A stretch of DNA of 64,000 bases. Origin: JABFRJ01 sp033812735. Its GTDB lineage: Bacteria > Pseudomonadota > Alphaproteobacteria > Rhizobiales > Hyphomicrobiaceae. Location of the stretch: NCBI GenBank assembly GCA_033812735.1, contig JAPXTA010000006.1, positions 1-64,000 of the forward strand, given 5' to 3'. Of this stretch, positions 42,695-51,463 are shown piece after piece. Within the stretch, counting starts at the first letter, position 1. Each line of letters opens with the position of its first letter. The notes below the pieces were generated by a model. The model saw nothing but the letters and a program-made list of their open reading frames with translations, ran no database searches and had not been told where the DNA came from. A program made the position numbers and the translations under genes.

Positions 42695-44368
42695 ATGTCT
42701 CGCTCGAACAATCAACGTGGGGAGGCCGGTCACGTGCCGCCGCCCCCGCCCGCGCCGCCCCGTAATGGTCAGCCGGCCCATCCGCAGCACGCGCCGCAGC
42801 CTGCTTGGCCGCAGCAAGATGCCGGTCATCATCCCCAGCAGGGCTATATTCCGCCGCCGTTGGCCGCGCCGCATGCGCCGCACAATCATCAGGCCCAGGC
42901 ATCGCCGGCCCACGATCCGTCGCAACAGGGTTACTACTTCCCGCCCCAGGCAGCAGCTCAGCACGATCCGTATGGTCAGCAGTACGCCGGCCACGCGCCG
43001 CCGCCGGGGCAGCACGGCCAACCACCCGTGCCGAGCCTGTCGAGCTATGTGCCAGCCCCGCAGAACGCACCATGGCCGGCCCCCGGCGACGCTCACTACA
43101 ACGATCCGCAGGGCTACGACCTCGGCCACTACGCAGCAGGCCAAGGCTATCCAGGCGCCGCTGAACCACCCCCAGCCGAGTTCGGTCAGTACGCGGCCGC
43201 GCCACACGCGCGGCAGGGCTACTACCCGCCCCAACCCGGCCAGCAGGGATATCCGCAGCCACAGGGCGGCTACGAGCAACCTTACGCAGCCGATCCCTAT
43301 GGCCAACAGGGCCAGCATCAGTTCCGTGCGCCCGCCGGTCAGCATGCCGGCCAGCATGCCGGCTACGATCAGCCGTTGGCCGTGCCACCGGGCGAGCATG
43401 GACATGGCGAGCCGCAGGATGACTTCGACGAGGAGTTCGCCGAAGAGGAAGAGCCGCGGCGCGGCCGTCGCTCTCTAATGGTCGTGGCGGCACTCGTCGG
43501 CGCCATCGGCATCGGCGGTGGGCTGGCCTACGGCTACAAGAAGTTCGCTGGTCCCACGGCCGGCAAGCAGATCGCTGTGGCCGATTCGGCCAAAAAGTCG
43601 CCGGCGCCCATCTCTGTCGCGCCTGCCCCGGATCGCAAGATTGCCGAGCGATTGCCGGATGTCGTGCCTGCCGCCGTGCCTCAGGCCCCGGCTGCTGCGC
43701 CTTCCGATCCACAGGATATGGGTGGTCCGCGCAAAGTGCAGTTGATCCCGATCACGCCGTCCGGCGTACCGGGAACGGCGGTTGCCGGCGGGGCACCTCC
43801 GGCCGGTCGCCCAACAATCAACGTGCCCGGCGTGACGCTTGAGAATATGGCGCCGCCTCCGCCCGTTCGCATGCCTGCGGCAGCTCCGCCGCCTGCAACG
43901 GCCGCAGTGCCGACGCCGGTGCCGCAACCGCCGGTTCGCCAAGCCGCCGTTCCCTTGCGTCCGGCGCCCGCAGCCCCGCCTCCAGCCGCCGCCGAGCCGC
44001 CGCCAGCCAAGACGGCCAAGGCACCGGTCGCCAAGACCAAGAGCAATGATGCCTACGCGCCCGTCGGCACGGCAACGGCGAGTGTGGCCACAGCGCCCGC
44101 AGCGAAGGCTGGCGGCAATGGCTACGTCGCCGTCTTGGCCTCGCAGAAGAGCCGTATGGACGCGCTGAAGGTCTACGCCGACCTGCAGCAGAAGTATGGC
44201 GAAGTCCTATCGAACAAACCGGCCGATGTGCAGGAAGCCAACCTTGGCGACAAGGGCGTCTACTATCGCGCCGTCGTCGGGCCTCCTGGTTCGCGCGAAG
44301 CCGCGACAACGCTGTGCACGCAGCTGAAAACCGCCGGCTACACCGGCTGCTGGGTAACGGCATACTGA
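42695..44368 (+). CDS. SPOR-domain protein with long low-complexity N-terminus
   Basis: This is a single-span inner-membrane protein of 557 residues. Residues 1-245 are cytoplasmic and extremely rich in Pro, Gln, His, Tyr, Gly and Ala (PPPPPAPPR near 15-23, many GYYPPQ and QQGY-like units). An acidic then basic stretch precedes the membrane span at about 260-280. Periplasmic Pro/Ala-rich sequence leads to a C-terminal SPOR domain (about 474-557) starting GYVAVLASQKSRMDALKVY, which binds denuded septal peptidoglycan. GAGGGAA precedes the ATG. The gene sits between argS and nagZ, fitting a division-linked role. Confidence 0.9.
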   Translation: MSRSNNQRGEAGHVPPPPPAPPRNGQPAHPQHAPQPAWPQQDAGHHPQQGYIPPPLAAPHAPHNHQAQASPAHDPSQQGYYFPPQAAAQHDPYGQQYAGHAPPPGQHGQPPVPSLSSYVPAPQNAPWPAPGDAHYNDPQGYDLGHYAAGQGYPGAAEPPPAEFGQYAAAPHARQGYYPPQPGQQGYPQPQGGYEQPYAADPYGQQGQHQFRAPAGQHAGQHAGYDQPLAVPPGEHGHGEPQDDFDEEFAEEEEPRRGRRSLMVVAALVGAIGIGGGLAYGYKKFAGPTAGKQIAVADSAKKSPAPISVAPAPDRKIAERLPDVVPAAVPQAPAAAPSDPQDMGGPRKVQLIPITPSGVPGTAVAGGAPPAGRPTINVPGVTLENMAPPPPVRMPAAAPPPATAAVPTPVPQPPVRQAAVPLRPAPAAPPPAAAEPPPAKTAKAPVAKTKSNDAYAPVGTATASVATAPAAKAGGNGYVAVLASQKSRMDALKVYADLQQKYGEVLSNKPADVQEANLGDKGVYYRAVVGPPGSREAATTLCTQLKTAGYTGCWVTAY

Positions 44369-44472
44369 GCCGGGTCCTTGGCGTTATCGAGATGGCGGCA
44401 CCCTGTGCCGCCATTTCCATTTGAGGCACCGCATCTGCTAGCTTCAACGGCAACCAAGCTCACGAGACCCCG

Positions 44473-45483
44473 ATGATTGGCGCATTCTTCACCGGTCTTG
44501 CCGGCCCTGAATTGTCGAACGCCGAGCGGCAGTTCCTCCGCGCATCGCGGCCCGCAGGCCTCATCCTGTTTGCCCGCAACATCGTCGATCCCGGCCAAGT
44601 TCGCAGTCTGATTTCGTCCGCCCGCGACGCCATCGGCAACGATCAGTGTCTCGTCCTTGTCGATCAGGAGGGCGGGCGTGTGCAGCGTCTTCGGCCGCCG
44701 CATTGGCGTCCTCTGCCGTCGGCTCGGACCATCGCGTCATACGGTGGCGGTGGCGCGGGCACGGTCGCCGCAATCGAGCAAGTCTCCCGCCTAATCGCCG
44801 CCGACCTTCGCGCCCTCGGCTTCAATTGCAATTGCACACCCGTCCTCGATCTTCCCATCGAAGGCAGCCACGAGATCATCGGCGATCGCGCCTTCGGTAC
44901 GACTCCCGCCGATGTGGTGGCGCGCGGCCGCGCGGTGATCGACGGCCATCTCGCCGGCGGCGTCGTCCCCGTCATCAAACACATCCCGGGCCACGGCCGC
45001 GCGCGCGCAGATAGCCATCTGGAACTTCCCGTCGTCGACGCCTCGCGTGCGTTACTCGAAGCGACGGACTTCGCGCCTTTCAAGGCGCTCGCCGGTTGCC
45101 CCGCCGCCATGACAGCCCATGTCGTCTACACCGCGATTGACCCCGCCTTGCCCGGTTCCACCTCGCCGAAGGTCCACGCCGAAGTCATCCGCGGCCATAT
45201 CGGCTTCGACGGCCTGCTGATGAGCGACGATCTTTCGATGAAAGCGCTGGGCGGGCCGATGCGCGGACGTGCCGAAGCCGTCTTGCAGGCAGGGTCCGAC
45301 ATCGCCCTCCATTGCAATGGCGACTTGAGCGAGATGGAGGCGGTCGCAGCGGGCGCCGGTACGCTTGCAGCCGAGCCACTTCAGCGGTTCTTGCGTGCGG
45401 TTGCGGCCACGCATCAACAGACACCGTTCAATGTCGCGGATGCCGAGGCTTGCCTGTCCAGGGTTTTGGCTCTAAGTGCTTGA
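44473..45483 (+). CDS. nagZ: beta-N-acetylhexosaminidase NagZ
   Basis: NagZ is the cytosolic glycoside hydrolase family 3 enzyme that removes GlcNAc from anhydromuropeptides during wall recycling. The 336-residue protein shows VLVDQEGGRVQRL near 57-70, the KHIPGHGRARADSH catalytic loop (conserved Asp/His acid-base pair) and MSDDLSMKAL with the nucleophile Asp. Length matches the family. It lies between the SPOR gene and scpA in the conserved cluster. Confidence 0.94.
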   Translation: MIGAFFTGLAGPELSNAERQFLRASRPAGLILFARNIVDPGQVRSLISSARDAIGNDQCLVLVDQEGGRVQRLRPPHWRPLPSARTIASYGGGGAGTVAAIEQVSRLIAADLRALGFNCNCTPVLDLPIEGSHEIIGDRAFGTTPADVVARGRAVIDGHLAGGVVPVIKHIPGHGRARADSHLELPVVDASRALLEATDFAPFKALAGCPAAMTAHVVYTAIDPALPGSTSPKVHAEVIRGHIGFDGLLMSDDLSMKALGGPMRGRAEAVLQAGSDIALHCNGDLSEMEAVAAGAGTLAAEPLQRFLRAVAATHQQTPFNVADAEACLSRVLALSA

Positions 45484-45559
45484 ATTAAGGAATTGATTCA
45501 CAGGTTATCCACAGCAAAATTGCATCCGCGTTGCTGTCGACGACTTGGGGTGTCTGACA

Positions 45560-45650
45560 CGACTTGCGATCCGGCACGCCAGTGCCGCAGCAAGTCGCAG
45601 AGGGAGACCCGACTTGCGATCCGGCACGGTTCAGTGCCGCAGCAAGTCGC
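45560..45650. repeat. two tandem copies of a ~40-bp palindromic repeat
   Basis: Copy 1 (45560-45598) and copy 2 (45610-45650) share CGACTTGCGATCCGGCACG at the 5-prime end and AGTGCCGCAGCAAGTCGC at the 3-prime end. Each folds with an 8-bp outer stem (CGACTTGC/GCAAGTCG), an asymmetric bulge, and a 5-bp inner stem (GGCAC/GTGCC). They lie in the nagZ-scpA gap. A half-copy of the 5-prime end recurs at 56134-56146. Confidence 0.85.
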
Positions 45651-45681
45651 GACGCTAACAGAGGAGCAAGAGCGGTCCCTG

Positions 45682-46536
45682 ATGGATCTGCCCGATCAGC
45701 CGACACCTGAATTCGACCAGACGGGTTGGACCGCCCCGACTGGCGAGGACGCGCCGCGCGACATCGACGCGCTGCAGATCGCCGTCGACGGTTTCGAGGG
45801 TCCGCTTGATCTGCTTCTGGCGCTCGCACGCACCCAGAAGGTCGACATCGCCAAGATCTCTGTCCTGGCTTTGGCCGAGCAGTATCTGTCGTTCATCCAC
45901 GACGCCCGCAAGATTCGCCTCGAACTCGCCGCCGACTATCTCGTCATGGCCGCTTGGTTGGCGTTCCTCAAGTCGCGCCTGATCGTGCCGAAGGCAAAAA
46001 TTGAAGACCACACAGAGACCGGCGAGGAACTCGCTGCACGCCTCCAGTTCCGACTCATGCGTCTCGAGGCGATGCGCAATGCCGCGGCACAATTGATGAC
46101 GCGCAAGCGCTTGGGATTGGACATCTTCCCGCGCGGCATGCCCGAAGGCGTCAAGACCATCCGCGAGCGTCAGTATACCGCCGAGATCTATGACCTCCTG
46201 AAAGCCTTCTCTGATCAGCGCTCGCGCCGCGTGGTCAAGCGCGCGCACGTCGTGAAGCGGCGTCAAGTGTGGTCGATCAAGGAGGCACGCGTACACCTCC
46301 ATCGCCTGGTCGGCCAATCGACGGGCGGCTGGGTCCAGCTCGATCTCTTTCTCGAACAGTATTTGCCCTCGCCGGAGCTCTCGAAAACGGCGATGGCCGC
46401 ATCGTTCGGTGCAACGCTCGAAATGGCGCGCGATGGTCTCGTCGAATTGCAGCAAGCCGAACCGTACGCACCGATTTATCTTCGCCGCCGCGAGGACGGC
46501 ACTACAAGCGTGCTGCAGCCGGCATCTGCAGGCTAG
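45682..46536 (+). CDS. scpA: segregation and condensation protein A
   Basis: This is the kleisin subunit of the bacterial SMC complex, 284 residues. The N-terminal family signature IAVDGFEGPLDLLLALARTQKVDIAKI occurs in two adjacent parts near 33-60, followed by the YLSFI and ADYLVMAAWLAFLKSRLIVP segments that form the SMC-contacting helical bundle; the C-terminal winged helix starts near 215. The ATG at 45682 is preceded by AGCGG only, so the start is moderately sure; the frame is open upstream through the tandem repeats. scpB follows 45 bp on. Confidence 0.93.
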   Translation: MDLPDQPTPEFDQTGWTAPTGEDAPRDIDALQIAVDGFEGPLDLLLALARTQKVDIAKISVLALAEQYLSFIHDARKIRLELAADYLVMAAWLAFLKSRLIVPKAKIEDHTETGEELAARLQFRLMRLEAMRNAAAQLMTRKRLGLDIFPRGMPEGVKTIRERQYTAEIYDLLKAFSDQRSRRVVKRAHVVKRRQVWSIKEARVHLHRLVGQSTGGWVQLDLFLEQYLPSPELSKTAMAASFGATLEMARDGLVELQQAEPYAPIYLRRREDGTTSVLQPASAG

Positions 46537-46581
46537 GGTCGAAATTCAATTGTTCGCGTTGGAGTTCAGAGTTCAGAAGCA

Positions 46582-47433
46582 ATGTCGAAGCGCAAGGGGA
46601 CAGGCATGGTTCCGCCCAAGCTGAACGTGGCCGAACGTGAGGACGAGATCCGCGCGGAGAGCGAAGATGCGTCCGAAGAGGCAGACGTTGCCGAAGCCGT
46701 CGACCGCCGTGGACTGCCTGGTAATGTCGCGCAACTGCCGTCCGCCGATCGGCGCGAACAATTGCGCATTCTCGAGGCGATGCTGTTTGCGGCGTCCGAG
46801 CCGCTCGACGAGGCGACGCTGAAGCGCCACCTCAAGCAGACGGACGATGTTGCGGCCCTGCTCGACGAGTTGAAAGGCTTCTACGCCAGCCGCGGCATCA
46901 ATCTCGTGCGCACTGCCGGCAAATGGGCGTTCCGCACCGCTGATGACCTGTCCTATCTGCTCGAACGTCACGCTAAGGAAGAGCGTAAGCTCTCCAAAGC
47001 CGCCATGGAGACGATGGCCATCATCGCCTACCACCAACCTGTCACGCGCGCCGAGATCGAGGAAATTCGCGGTGTCGCAACATCGGCCGGCACGCTCGAC
47101 GTGCTGATGGAAACGGGCTGGATTCGCCCCCGCGGCCGCCGCCGTGCGCCAGGCCGCCCGATCACCTACGGCACGACATCGCAGTTCCTCGAGCACTTCG
47201 GTCTCGACGGCATCAAGGACTTGCCGGGCCTCGCCGAGTTGAAGGGCGCAGGTTTGCTCGATAGTAATCTCCCGCCCGACTTCACAGTGCCGGAGCCGAC
47301 CGACGTTGCGGCACTGATGCCGGACGAGCTGCCACTGGATGCCATCGAAGAGAAGGAAGCGAACCTCGAACTGCCGCTTGACGCGGCCGACGACGAGGCT
47401 ACGGACGAGGACGCGAACGACGTCGCGCCATAA
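46582..47433 (+). CDS. scpB: segregation and condensation protein B
   Basis: ScpB dimerises and binds ScpA in the SMC condensin complex. The 283-residue protein has an acidic N-terminal extension (about 1-50), the winged-helix core LRILEAMLFAASEPLDE then LSKAAMETMAIIAYHQPVTRAEIEEIRG, and TYGTTSQFLEHFGL closing the second domain. A long Asp/Glu-rich tail (about 235-283) is unusual in amount. It follows scpA in the same operon. Confidence 0.94.
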   Translation: MSKRKGTGMVPPKLNVAEREDEIRAESEDASEEADVAEAVDRRGLPGNVAQLPSADRREQLRILEAMLFAASEPLDEATLKRHLKQTDDVAALLDELKGFYASRGINLVRTAGKWAFRTADDLSYLLERHAKEERKLSKAAMETMAIIAYHQPVTRAEIEEIRGVATSAGTLDVLMETGWIRPRGRRRAPGRPITYGTTSQFLEHFGLDGIKDLPGLAELKGAGLLDSNLPPDFTVPEPTDVAALMPDELPLDAIEEKEANLELPLDAADDEATDEDANDVAP

Positions 47434-47491
47434 GCTCTTCCGAAGAGACGTGGCGCTCTAGCGGGCACGGTGGCTGCTCAGTGGATGTGTT

Positions 47492-48658
47492 GTGAAGAAG
47501 ATCGACTGGCTGACGCGCCTGCAAGGCTCCCGGCGGGATAGGCCATCCGCTCAGATCGCTGCGACCGATGCTGCCGGTCCGACCGGTGGGCGTGCGGCGG
47601 CCTTGTTTGCCGCAAAGCTCGTCTTCGACGATGTCCGCTGTTCATTCGACGGCAACGATGTCCTCCGCGGCGTCTCGTTCACAGTTGAGCCAGGCGAAGT
47701 CGTCTGCCTGCTCGGTCCTTCCGGCTCCGGCAAGACGACGCTCCTGCGCATCGCCTCCGGCATCGAGCGCCCGACCGGCGGCCGTGTCCTCATCAACAAT
47801 CTCGAAGTCGCAGGCCCCAAGGCGTTCGTGCCGCCGGAAGCCCGCAGCGTCGGCCTGATGTTCCAGGACTTTGCGCTCTTCCCGCATCTGTCGATCCTCG
47901 AAAACGTCATGTTTGGCCTCAAAGGCCTCCCGCCCGAGATGGCCGAACGTCAAGCAATGGCCGTCCTCTCGCGCGTCGGCCTCGAACGCTACCGGAACGC
48001 CCATCCCCACATGCTCTCCGGCGGCGAACAGCAGCGCGTGGCACTCGCCCGCGCCATCGTACCGCGCCCGGCCGTCATGCTCATGGACGAGCCGTTCTCG
48101 GGTCTCGACGTCCAGCTGCGCGAGTCCGTCCAGGAAGAGACGCTTTCGCTGCTACGCGAGACCCGCGCGACCTGCTTGATGGTGACGCACCACCCCGACG
48201 AGGCCATGCGGCTCGCCGACCGGATCGCAGTGATGCGCGGTGGCAAACTCGTCCAGATCGGACGCCCGGAGGAACTCTACCGCAACCCCGCCGATCTGCT
48301 GGTTGCGCGCCTGTTCTCCGAGATCAACGAAATCCCGATGAAGATCGAAGGCGGCGCGCTGAGAACGCCGTTTGGAAGTTTCTCTGTGCCGGAACTGTCG
48401 GAAGGTGAACAGGCGACGTTGTGCATCCGCCGCCGGTCACTTCGTTTCGTGGAGCCGGGCAAGGGCGTGCCGGGCCGTGTCATAGCCGTGCGCTTCCTCG
48501 GCGACCTCGCCACCCTTGAAATCGCCACCGAAGGGTTCGAGCGGCCGCTGATCATGCTGGTTCGCGAAGATCAGGCCGAGATGCGCGGTACGGACGTTCA
48601 TCTGGCGGTCGATCCAGCAGGCGTTCTGGCCTTCCCGGCAGATGCCTCGGCAACATGA
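47492..48658 (+). CDS. ABC transporter ATP-binding protein (FbpC/PotA-like), without adjacent permease
   Basis: This 388-residue ATPase has Walker A GPSGSGKTT, Q-loop FQDFALFP, signature LSGGEQQR, Walker B VMLMDEPFSGLD, and an H-loop His in VTHHPDEAM. The C-terminal ~120 residues form a TOBE-like regulatory domain with LCIRRRSLRF, placing it with the ferric-iron/spermidine/molybdate importer ATPases. The N-terminal ~40 residues are extra. Start is GTG. No permease or binding protein lies next to it: scpB is before it and tatA after, so partners must be elsewhere. Confidence 0.88.
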   Translation: MKKIDWLTRLQGSRRDRPSAQIAATDAAGPTGGRAAALFAAKLVFDDVRCSFDGNDVLRGVSFTVEPGEVVCLLGPSGSGKTTLLRIASGIERPTGGRVLINNLEVAGPKAFVPPEARSVGLMFQDFALFPHLSILENVMFGLKGLPPEMAERQAMAVLSRVGLERYRNAHPHMLSGGEQQRVALARAIVPRPAVMLMDEPFSGLDVQLRESVQEETLSLLRETRATCLMVTHHPDEAMRLADRIAVMRGGKLVQIGRPEELYRNPADLLVARLFSEINEIPMKIEGGALRTPFGSFSVPELSEGEQATLCIRRRSLRFVEPGKGVPGRVIAVRFLGDLATLEIATEGFERPLIMLVREDQAEMRGTDVHLAVDPAGVLAFPADASAT

Positions 48659-48767
48659 ACGAATCGCGACCGCTTTACTTGAAGACCCCTGGTGTTTCTG
48701 CGATAGTGCCCCCAATTCAACAGTCTCGGCCTGCGCCGCGCACGCCGAAAAAGGAGCGGTAATTCAA

Positions 48768-49016
48768 ATGGGTAGCATGAGCGTTTGGCACTGGCTGATC
48801 TTCCTCGCCGTGGCCCTGCTGCTGTTTGGCGGCAAAGGAAAGATTTCTTCGATCATGGGCGACGTGGCCGAGGGCATCAAGAGCTTCAAGAAGGGCATGC
48901 AGGACGACAAGGGCATGCAGGACGACGCCCAGCAGGCAAAGGCCCCCGAGGCGCCCAAGTCGCTCGATGCACAGGCCAAGCCGGTTGAAAACAACGCCAC
49001 GACAACGAAGGTTTGA
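48768..49016 (+). CDS. tatA: twin-arginine translocase subunit TatA
   Basis: This pore-forming TatA protein has 82 residues. A short N-terminal span (about 7-22, WHWLIFLAVALLLFG) is followed by the amphipathic hinge GGKGKISSIMGDVAEGIKSF and a charged tail. AAGGAG lies eleven bases before the ATG at 48768; an in-frame ATG at 48777 is the alternative. tatB and tatC follow. Confidence 0.95.
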   Translation: MGSMSVWHWLIFLAVALLLFGGKGKISSIMGDVAEGIKSFKKGMQDDKGMQDDAQQAKAPEAPKSLDAQAKPVENNATTTKV

Positions 49017-49131
49017 CGTCCTGATTGTCGAACGGATGACAGGTCGCAGCGCTCGAGGCGCAGCGCCGGTCCGCTCTGGCATCTCGGGGAGGCACTGACT
49101 TGCCGACGTCGAACACGCACGCGGACCGATC

Positions 49132-49566
49132 ATGTTCGACCTGACTTCATCCAAGCTGCTTATCCTCGGGCTCGTGGCGTTGATCGTCGTGGGCCCGAAG
49201 GAGTTGCCGGCGCTCCTGCGCACGGTCGGCAAGTACCTGGCGATCATCCGCCGCCAAGCCAACGAGTTCCGCGCTCAGTTCGACGACGCGATGCGCGAGA
49301 CCGAGCTCGACCAGCTCAAGAAGGATGTCGAAGGGATGGGCCGCGACATGGAGGCGACCGTCCGCGACGCCGAGTTGAGCGTCGAGCGTGAAGTCGCCGC
49401 CGCCAACGCCGAAGTCGAAAGCGCTATGAATACCTCGGCCGTAACGCCGCCGCCGGAACTGAGCCCCCCGCCCCCGATGGACGAAGTGTCGGGTGCCGCC
49501 GCCGAGGCGATTGCCGCGCCCGCGCCGACCGTTGCCGATCCCGCGCCGGCCAAGACAGGGGCATAA
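49132..49566 (+). CDS. tatB: Sec-independent translocase subunit TatB
   Basis: TatB receives twin-arginine precursors together with TatC. The 144-residue protein starts MFDLTSSKLLILGLVALIVVG, with a conserved Glu within the membrane-proximal GPKELPALLR motif, then an amphipathic helix RRQANEFRAQFDDAMRETELD and a Pro/Ala-rich tail. tatC begins immediately at its stop. Confidence 0.94.
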   Translation: MFDLTSSKLLILGLVALIVVGPKELPALLRTVGKYLAIIRRQANEFRAQFDDAMRETELDQLKKDVEGMGRDMEATVRDAELSVEREVAAANAEVESAMNTSAVTPPPELSPPPPMDEVSGAAAEAIAAPAPTVADPAPAKTGA

Positions 49567-50409
49567 GTGTCGATGCAGGACATGACCGTAACGAACGCCG
49601 GCGGCGAGCCCGCAAAGCGCGATCCGAACTACCGCGACGGGCAGGAGGACATCGACGCCTCGAAGGCACCGTTGATGGAGCACCTGATCGAGCTGCGCCA
49701 GCGCCTCATATACACGCTCATCGGGATCGCCATCGCGTTCGTCTTCTGCTTCGCCTTCGCCACCGAAATCTACGACATCCTGGTCCGCCCCTATAAATGG
49801 GCGCGCGGCGATCAGGAAACCAAGATGATCTTCACTGCGCCGCAAGAGTTCTTCTTCACCAAGCTGAAGCTGGCTCTCTTCGGCGCCGTTTGCCTCGCCT
49901 TCCCGATTATCGCCAATCAGCTTTACAAGTTCGTCGCGCCAGGCCTCTACAAGAACGAGCGCCAGGCCTTCGTACCCTATCTCATCGCGACGCCGTTTCT
50001 CTTCACGCTCGGCGCGTTGTGCGTCTACTTCCTCGTCATGCCGATGGCCTTGAAGTTCTTCCTCGCCATGGAGCAGACAACCGGCGATGTGAAGATCGTG
50101 CTCGAAGCGCGCGTCTCCGAATATCTCTCGCTGATCATGACTATGATCATCGGCTTTGGGATCTGCTTTCAGCTACCCGTGGTTCTATCCATTCTCGCCA
50201 AGGCAGGCGTGGTCGATGGGCCCGCCTTGCGGGGCTTCCGCCGCTACGCCATCATCGTCATCACAGCCATCTCGGCCGTGCTCTCCCCGCCCGACCCCTT
50301 CTCGATGATCGCTATGATGCTACCGACGATGCTCCTCTACGAAGCATCGATCCTCATCGTCGATCGCATCAATCCGTCCGAGCAGCCTGAGCCGCCCGCG
50401 GCGGCGTGA
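49567..50409 (+). CDS. tatC: twin-arginine translocase subunit TatC
   Basis: TatC is the six-span signal-peptide receptor of the Tat system, 280 residues. MEHLIELRQRLI near 38-49 opens the membrane domain, a conserved Glu lies in the periplasmic loop, FTAPQEFFFTKLKL is present, and SPPDPFSM marks the P-D-P loop before the last spans. The GTG at 49567 directly abuts tatB and follows AGGGG, which supports it over the ATGs at 49573 and 49582. serS, the next gene in many relatives, is replaced by a lipase-like gene. Confidence 0.95.
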   Translation: MSMQDMTVTNAGGEPAKRDPNYRDGQEDIDASKAPLMEHLIELRQRLIYTLIGIAIAFVFCFAFATEIYDILVRPYKWARGDQETKMIFTAPQEFFFTKLKLALFGAVCLAFPIIANQLYKFVAPGLYKNERQAFVPYLIATPFLFTLGALCVYFLVMPMALKFFLAMEQTTGDVKIVLEARVSEYLSLIMTMIIGFGICFQLPVVLSILAKAGVVDGPALRGFRRYAIIVITAISAVLSPPDPFSMIAMMLPTMLLYEASILIVDRINPSEQPEPPAAA

Positions 50410-50512
50410 TGTCGGCTGATTGACTTTCTCCACCGGCGAAATGCGGGCGTACTGACGTTGCCGCAATTATCGGTCATACGCGTCCCGCGCCAAACGGCGT
50501 TCCGGGGGACTG

Positions 50513-51463
50513 ATGCGAACCGTACTCAAGTTGATCGTTGCCATCGCCGTGCTGTCAGGCGCTGGCTATGCCGCCGCCCAACTGCGGCCGAAAGTGCCGC
50601 GCGCTGCCCTGGCGATCGCCGCTGATGAGACGCAGCGCTGCGAGACGCCGAAGCTCCAGATCTATCCGCAAGGCAAGTATCAGCGTCGCGTCGCCGCCAA
50701 TGATTATCTCGGGTATGCCGTCGCGAGCCTCAACGCCTATGCCGACGGCGAGCCGAAGGGCTTCTCGCTGGAAAAGCACAGTCCCGAGTGGCGCAAAGTG
50801 GGCACCTGGGACAACAACGGGTTGGGCTTTCGCGTCTACCATCGCGATGATCCCGGCCGGCTGACGGTCCTGACCGTCATGCGCGGGACCGATGGGCTCG
50901 ACTGGGCCGACTGGATGGCGAACTTCTCATGGGCTTTCGCCTGGGCACCCGTCGAAACCAAGTACGACGAGGCACGCCTGGTATTTCAGGCCACGCGCAA
51001 GCAAGCCTACGACGCAGCCAACGGTCGCAAGGTCAGTTTCATCATCGCTGGTCACTCGCTGGGCGGCGGTCTCGCTCGCCATCTCGCATCAGCCTACCCA
51101 TGTGCGTCTGCGGTCGTTTTCAACTCGTCGGTCGTCGAGAACCGCTTCCGCCTCGCCGAGCCGTACGATCCGCTGATCGTCCACACGTTCGAGGACTTGG
51201 ACGAACTGACGCGCTTGCAGCGGTTGTTCTTCGTCGACAAGGAGACCGAGACCTACAAGCACTATCGCCAGGACGCCGTGAACGATCGCAAGGAGTTCCA
51301 GCACTCCATGACCGGTCTCGCCGTCGGTATGGCCCGGCAGGTTCTGCGCTGCCAGGAAAAGCGGGCCGAATGCCCCGTCCCGGCGACGGATCTCCGCGCC
51401 CGCAATCTCTATTGCAATAGCTGGGGCAAGGGCTCCGCGCTCTGCAAGACGCCGCAGGGCTAG
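50513..51463 (+). CDS. secreted lipase-like alpha/beta hydrolase
   Basis: This 316-residue protein has a signal peptide or signal anchor at about 1-22. The nucleophile elbow GHSLGGG places Ser182 in a class-3-lipase-like core; the preceding VMRGTDGLDWADWMANFS loop fits the oxyanion region of that family. His and Asp partners are not certain from sequence. Two C-terminal cysteine pairs (RCQEKRAEC and YCNSWGKGSALC) suggest disulfides, consistent with export. It ends overlapping the convergent nitronate monooxygenase gene. Confidence 0.82.
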   Translation: MRTVLKLIVAIAVLSGAGYAAAQLRPKVPRAALAIAADETQRCETPKLQIYPQGKYQRRVAANDYLGYAVASLNAYADGEPKGFSLEKHSPEWRKVGTWDNNGLGFRVYHRDDPGRLTVLTVMRGTDGLDWADWMANFSWAFAWAPVETKYDEARLVFQATRKQAYDAANGRKVSFIIAGHSLGGGLARHLASAYPCASAVVFNSSVVENRFRLAEPYDPLIVHTFEDLDELTRLQRLFFVDKETETYKHYRQDAVNDRKEFQHSMTGLAVGMARQVLRCQEKRAECPVPATDLRARNLYCNSWGKGSALCKTPQG

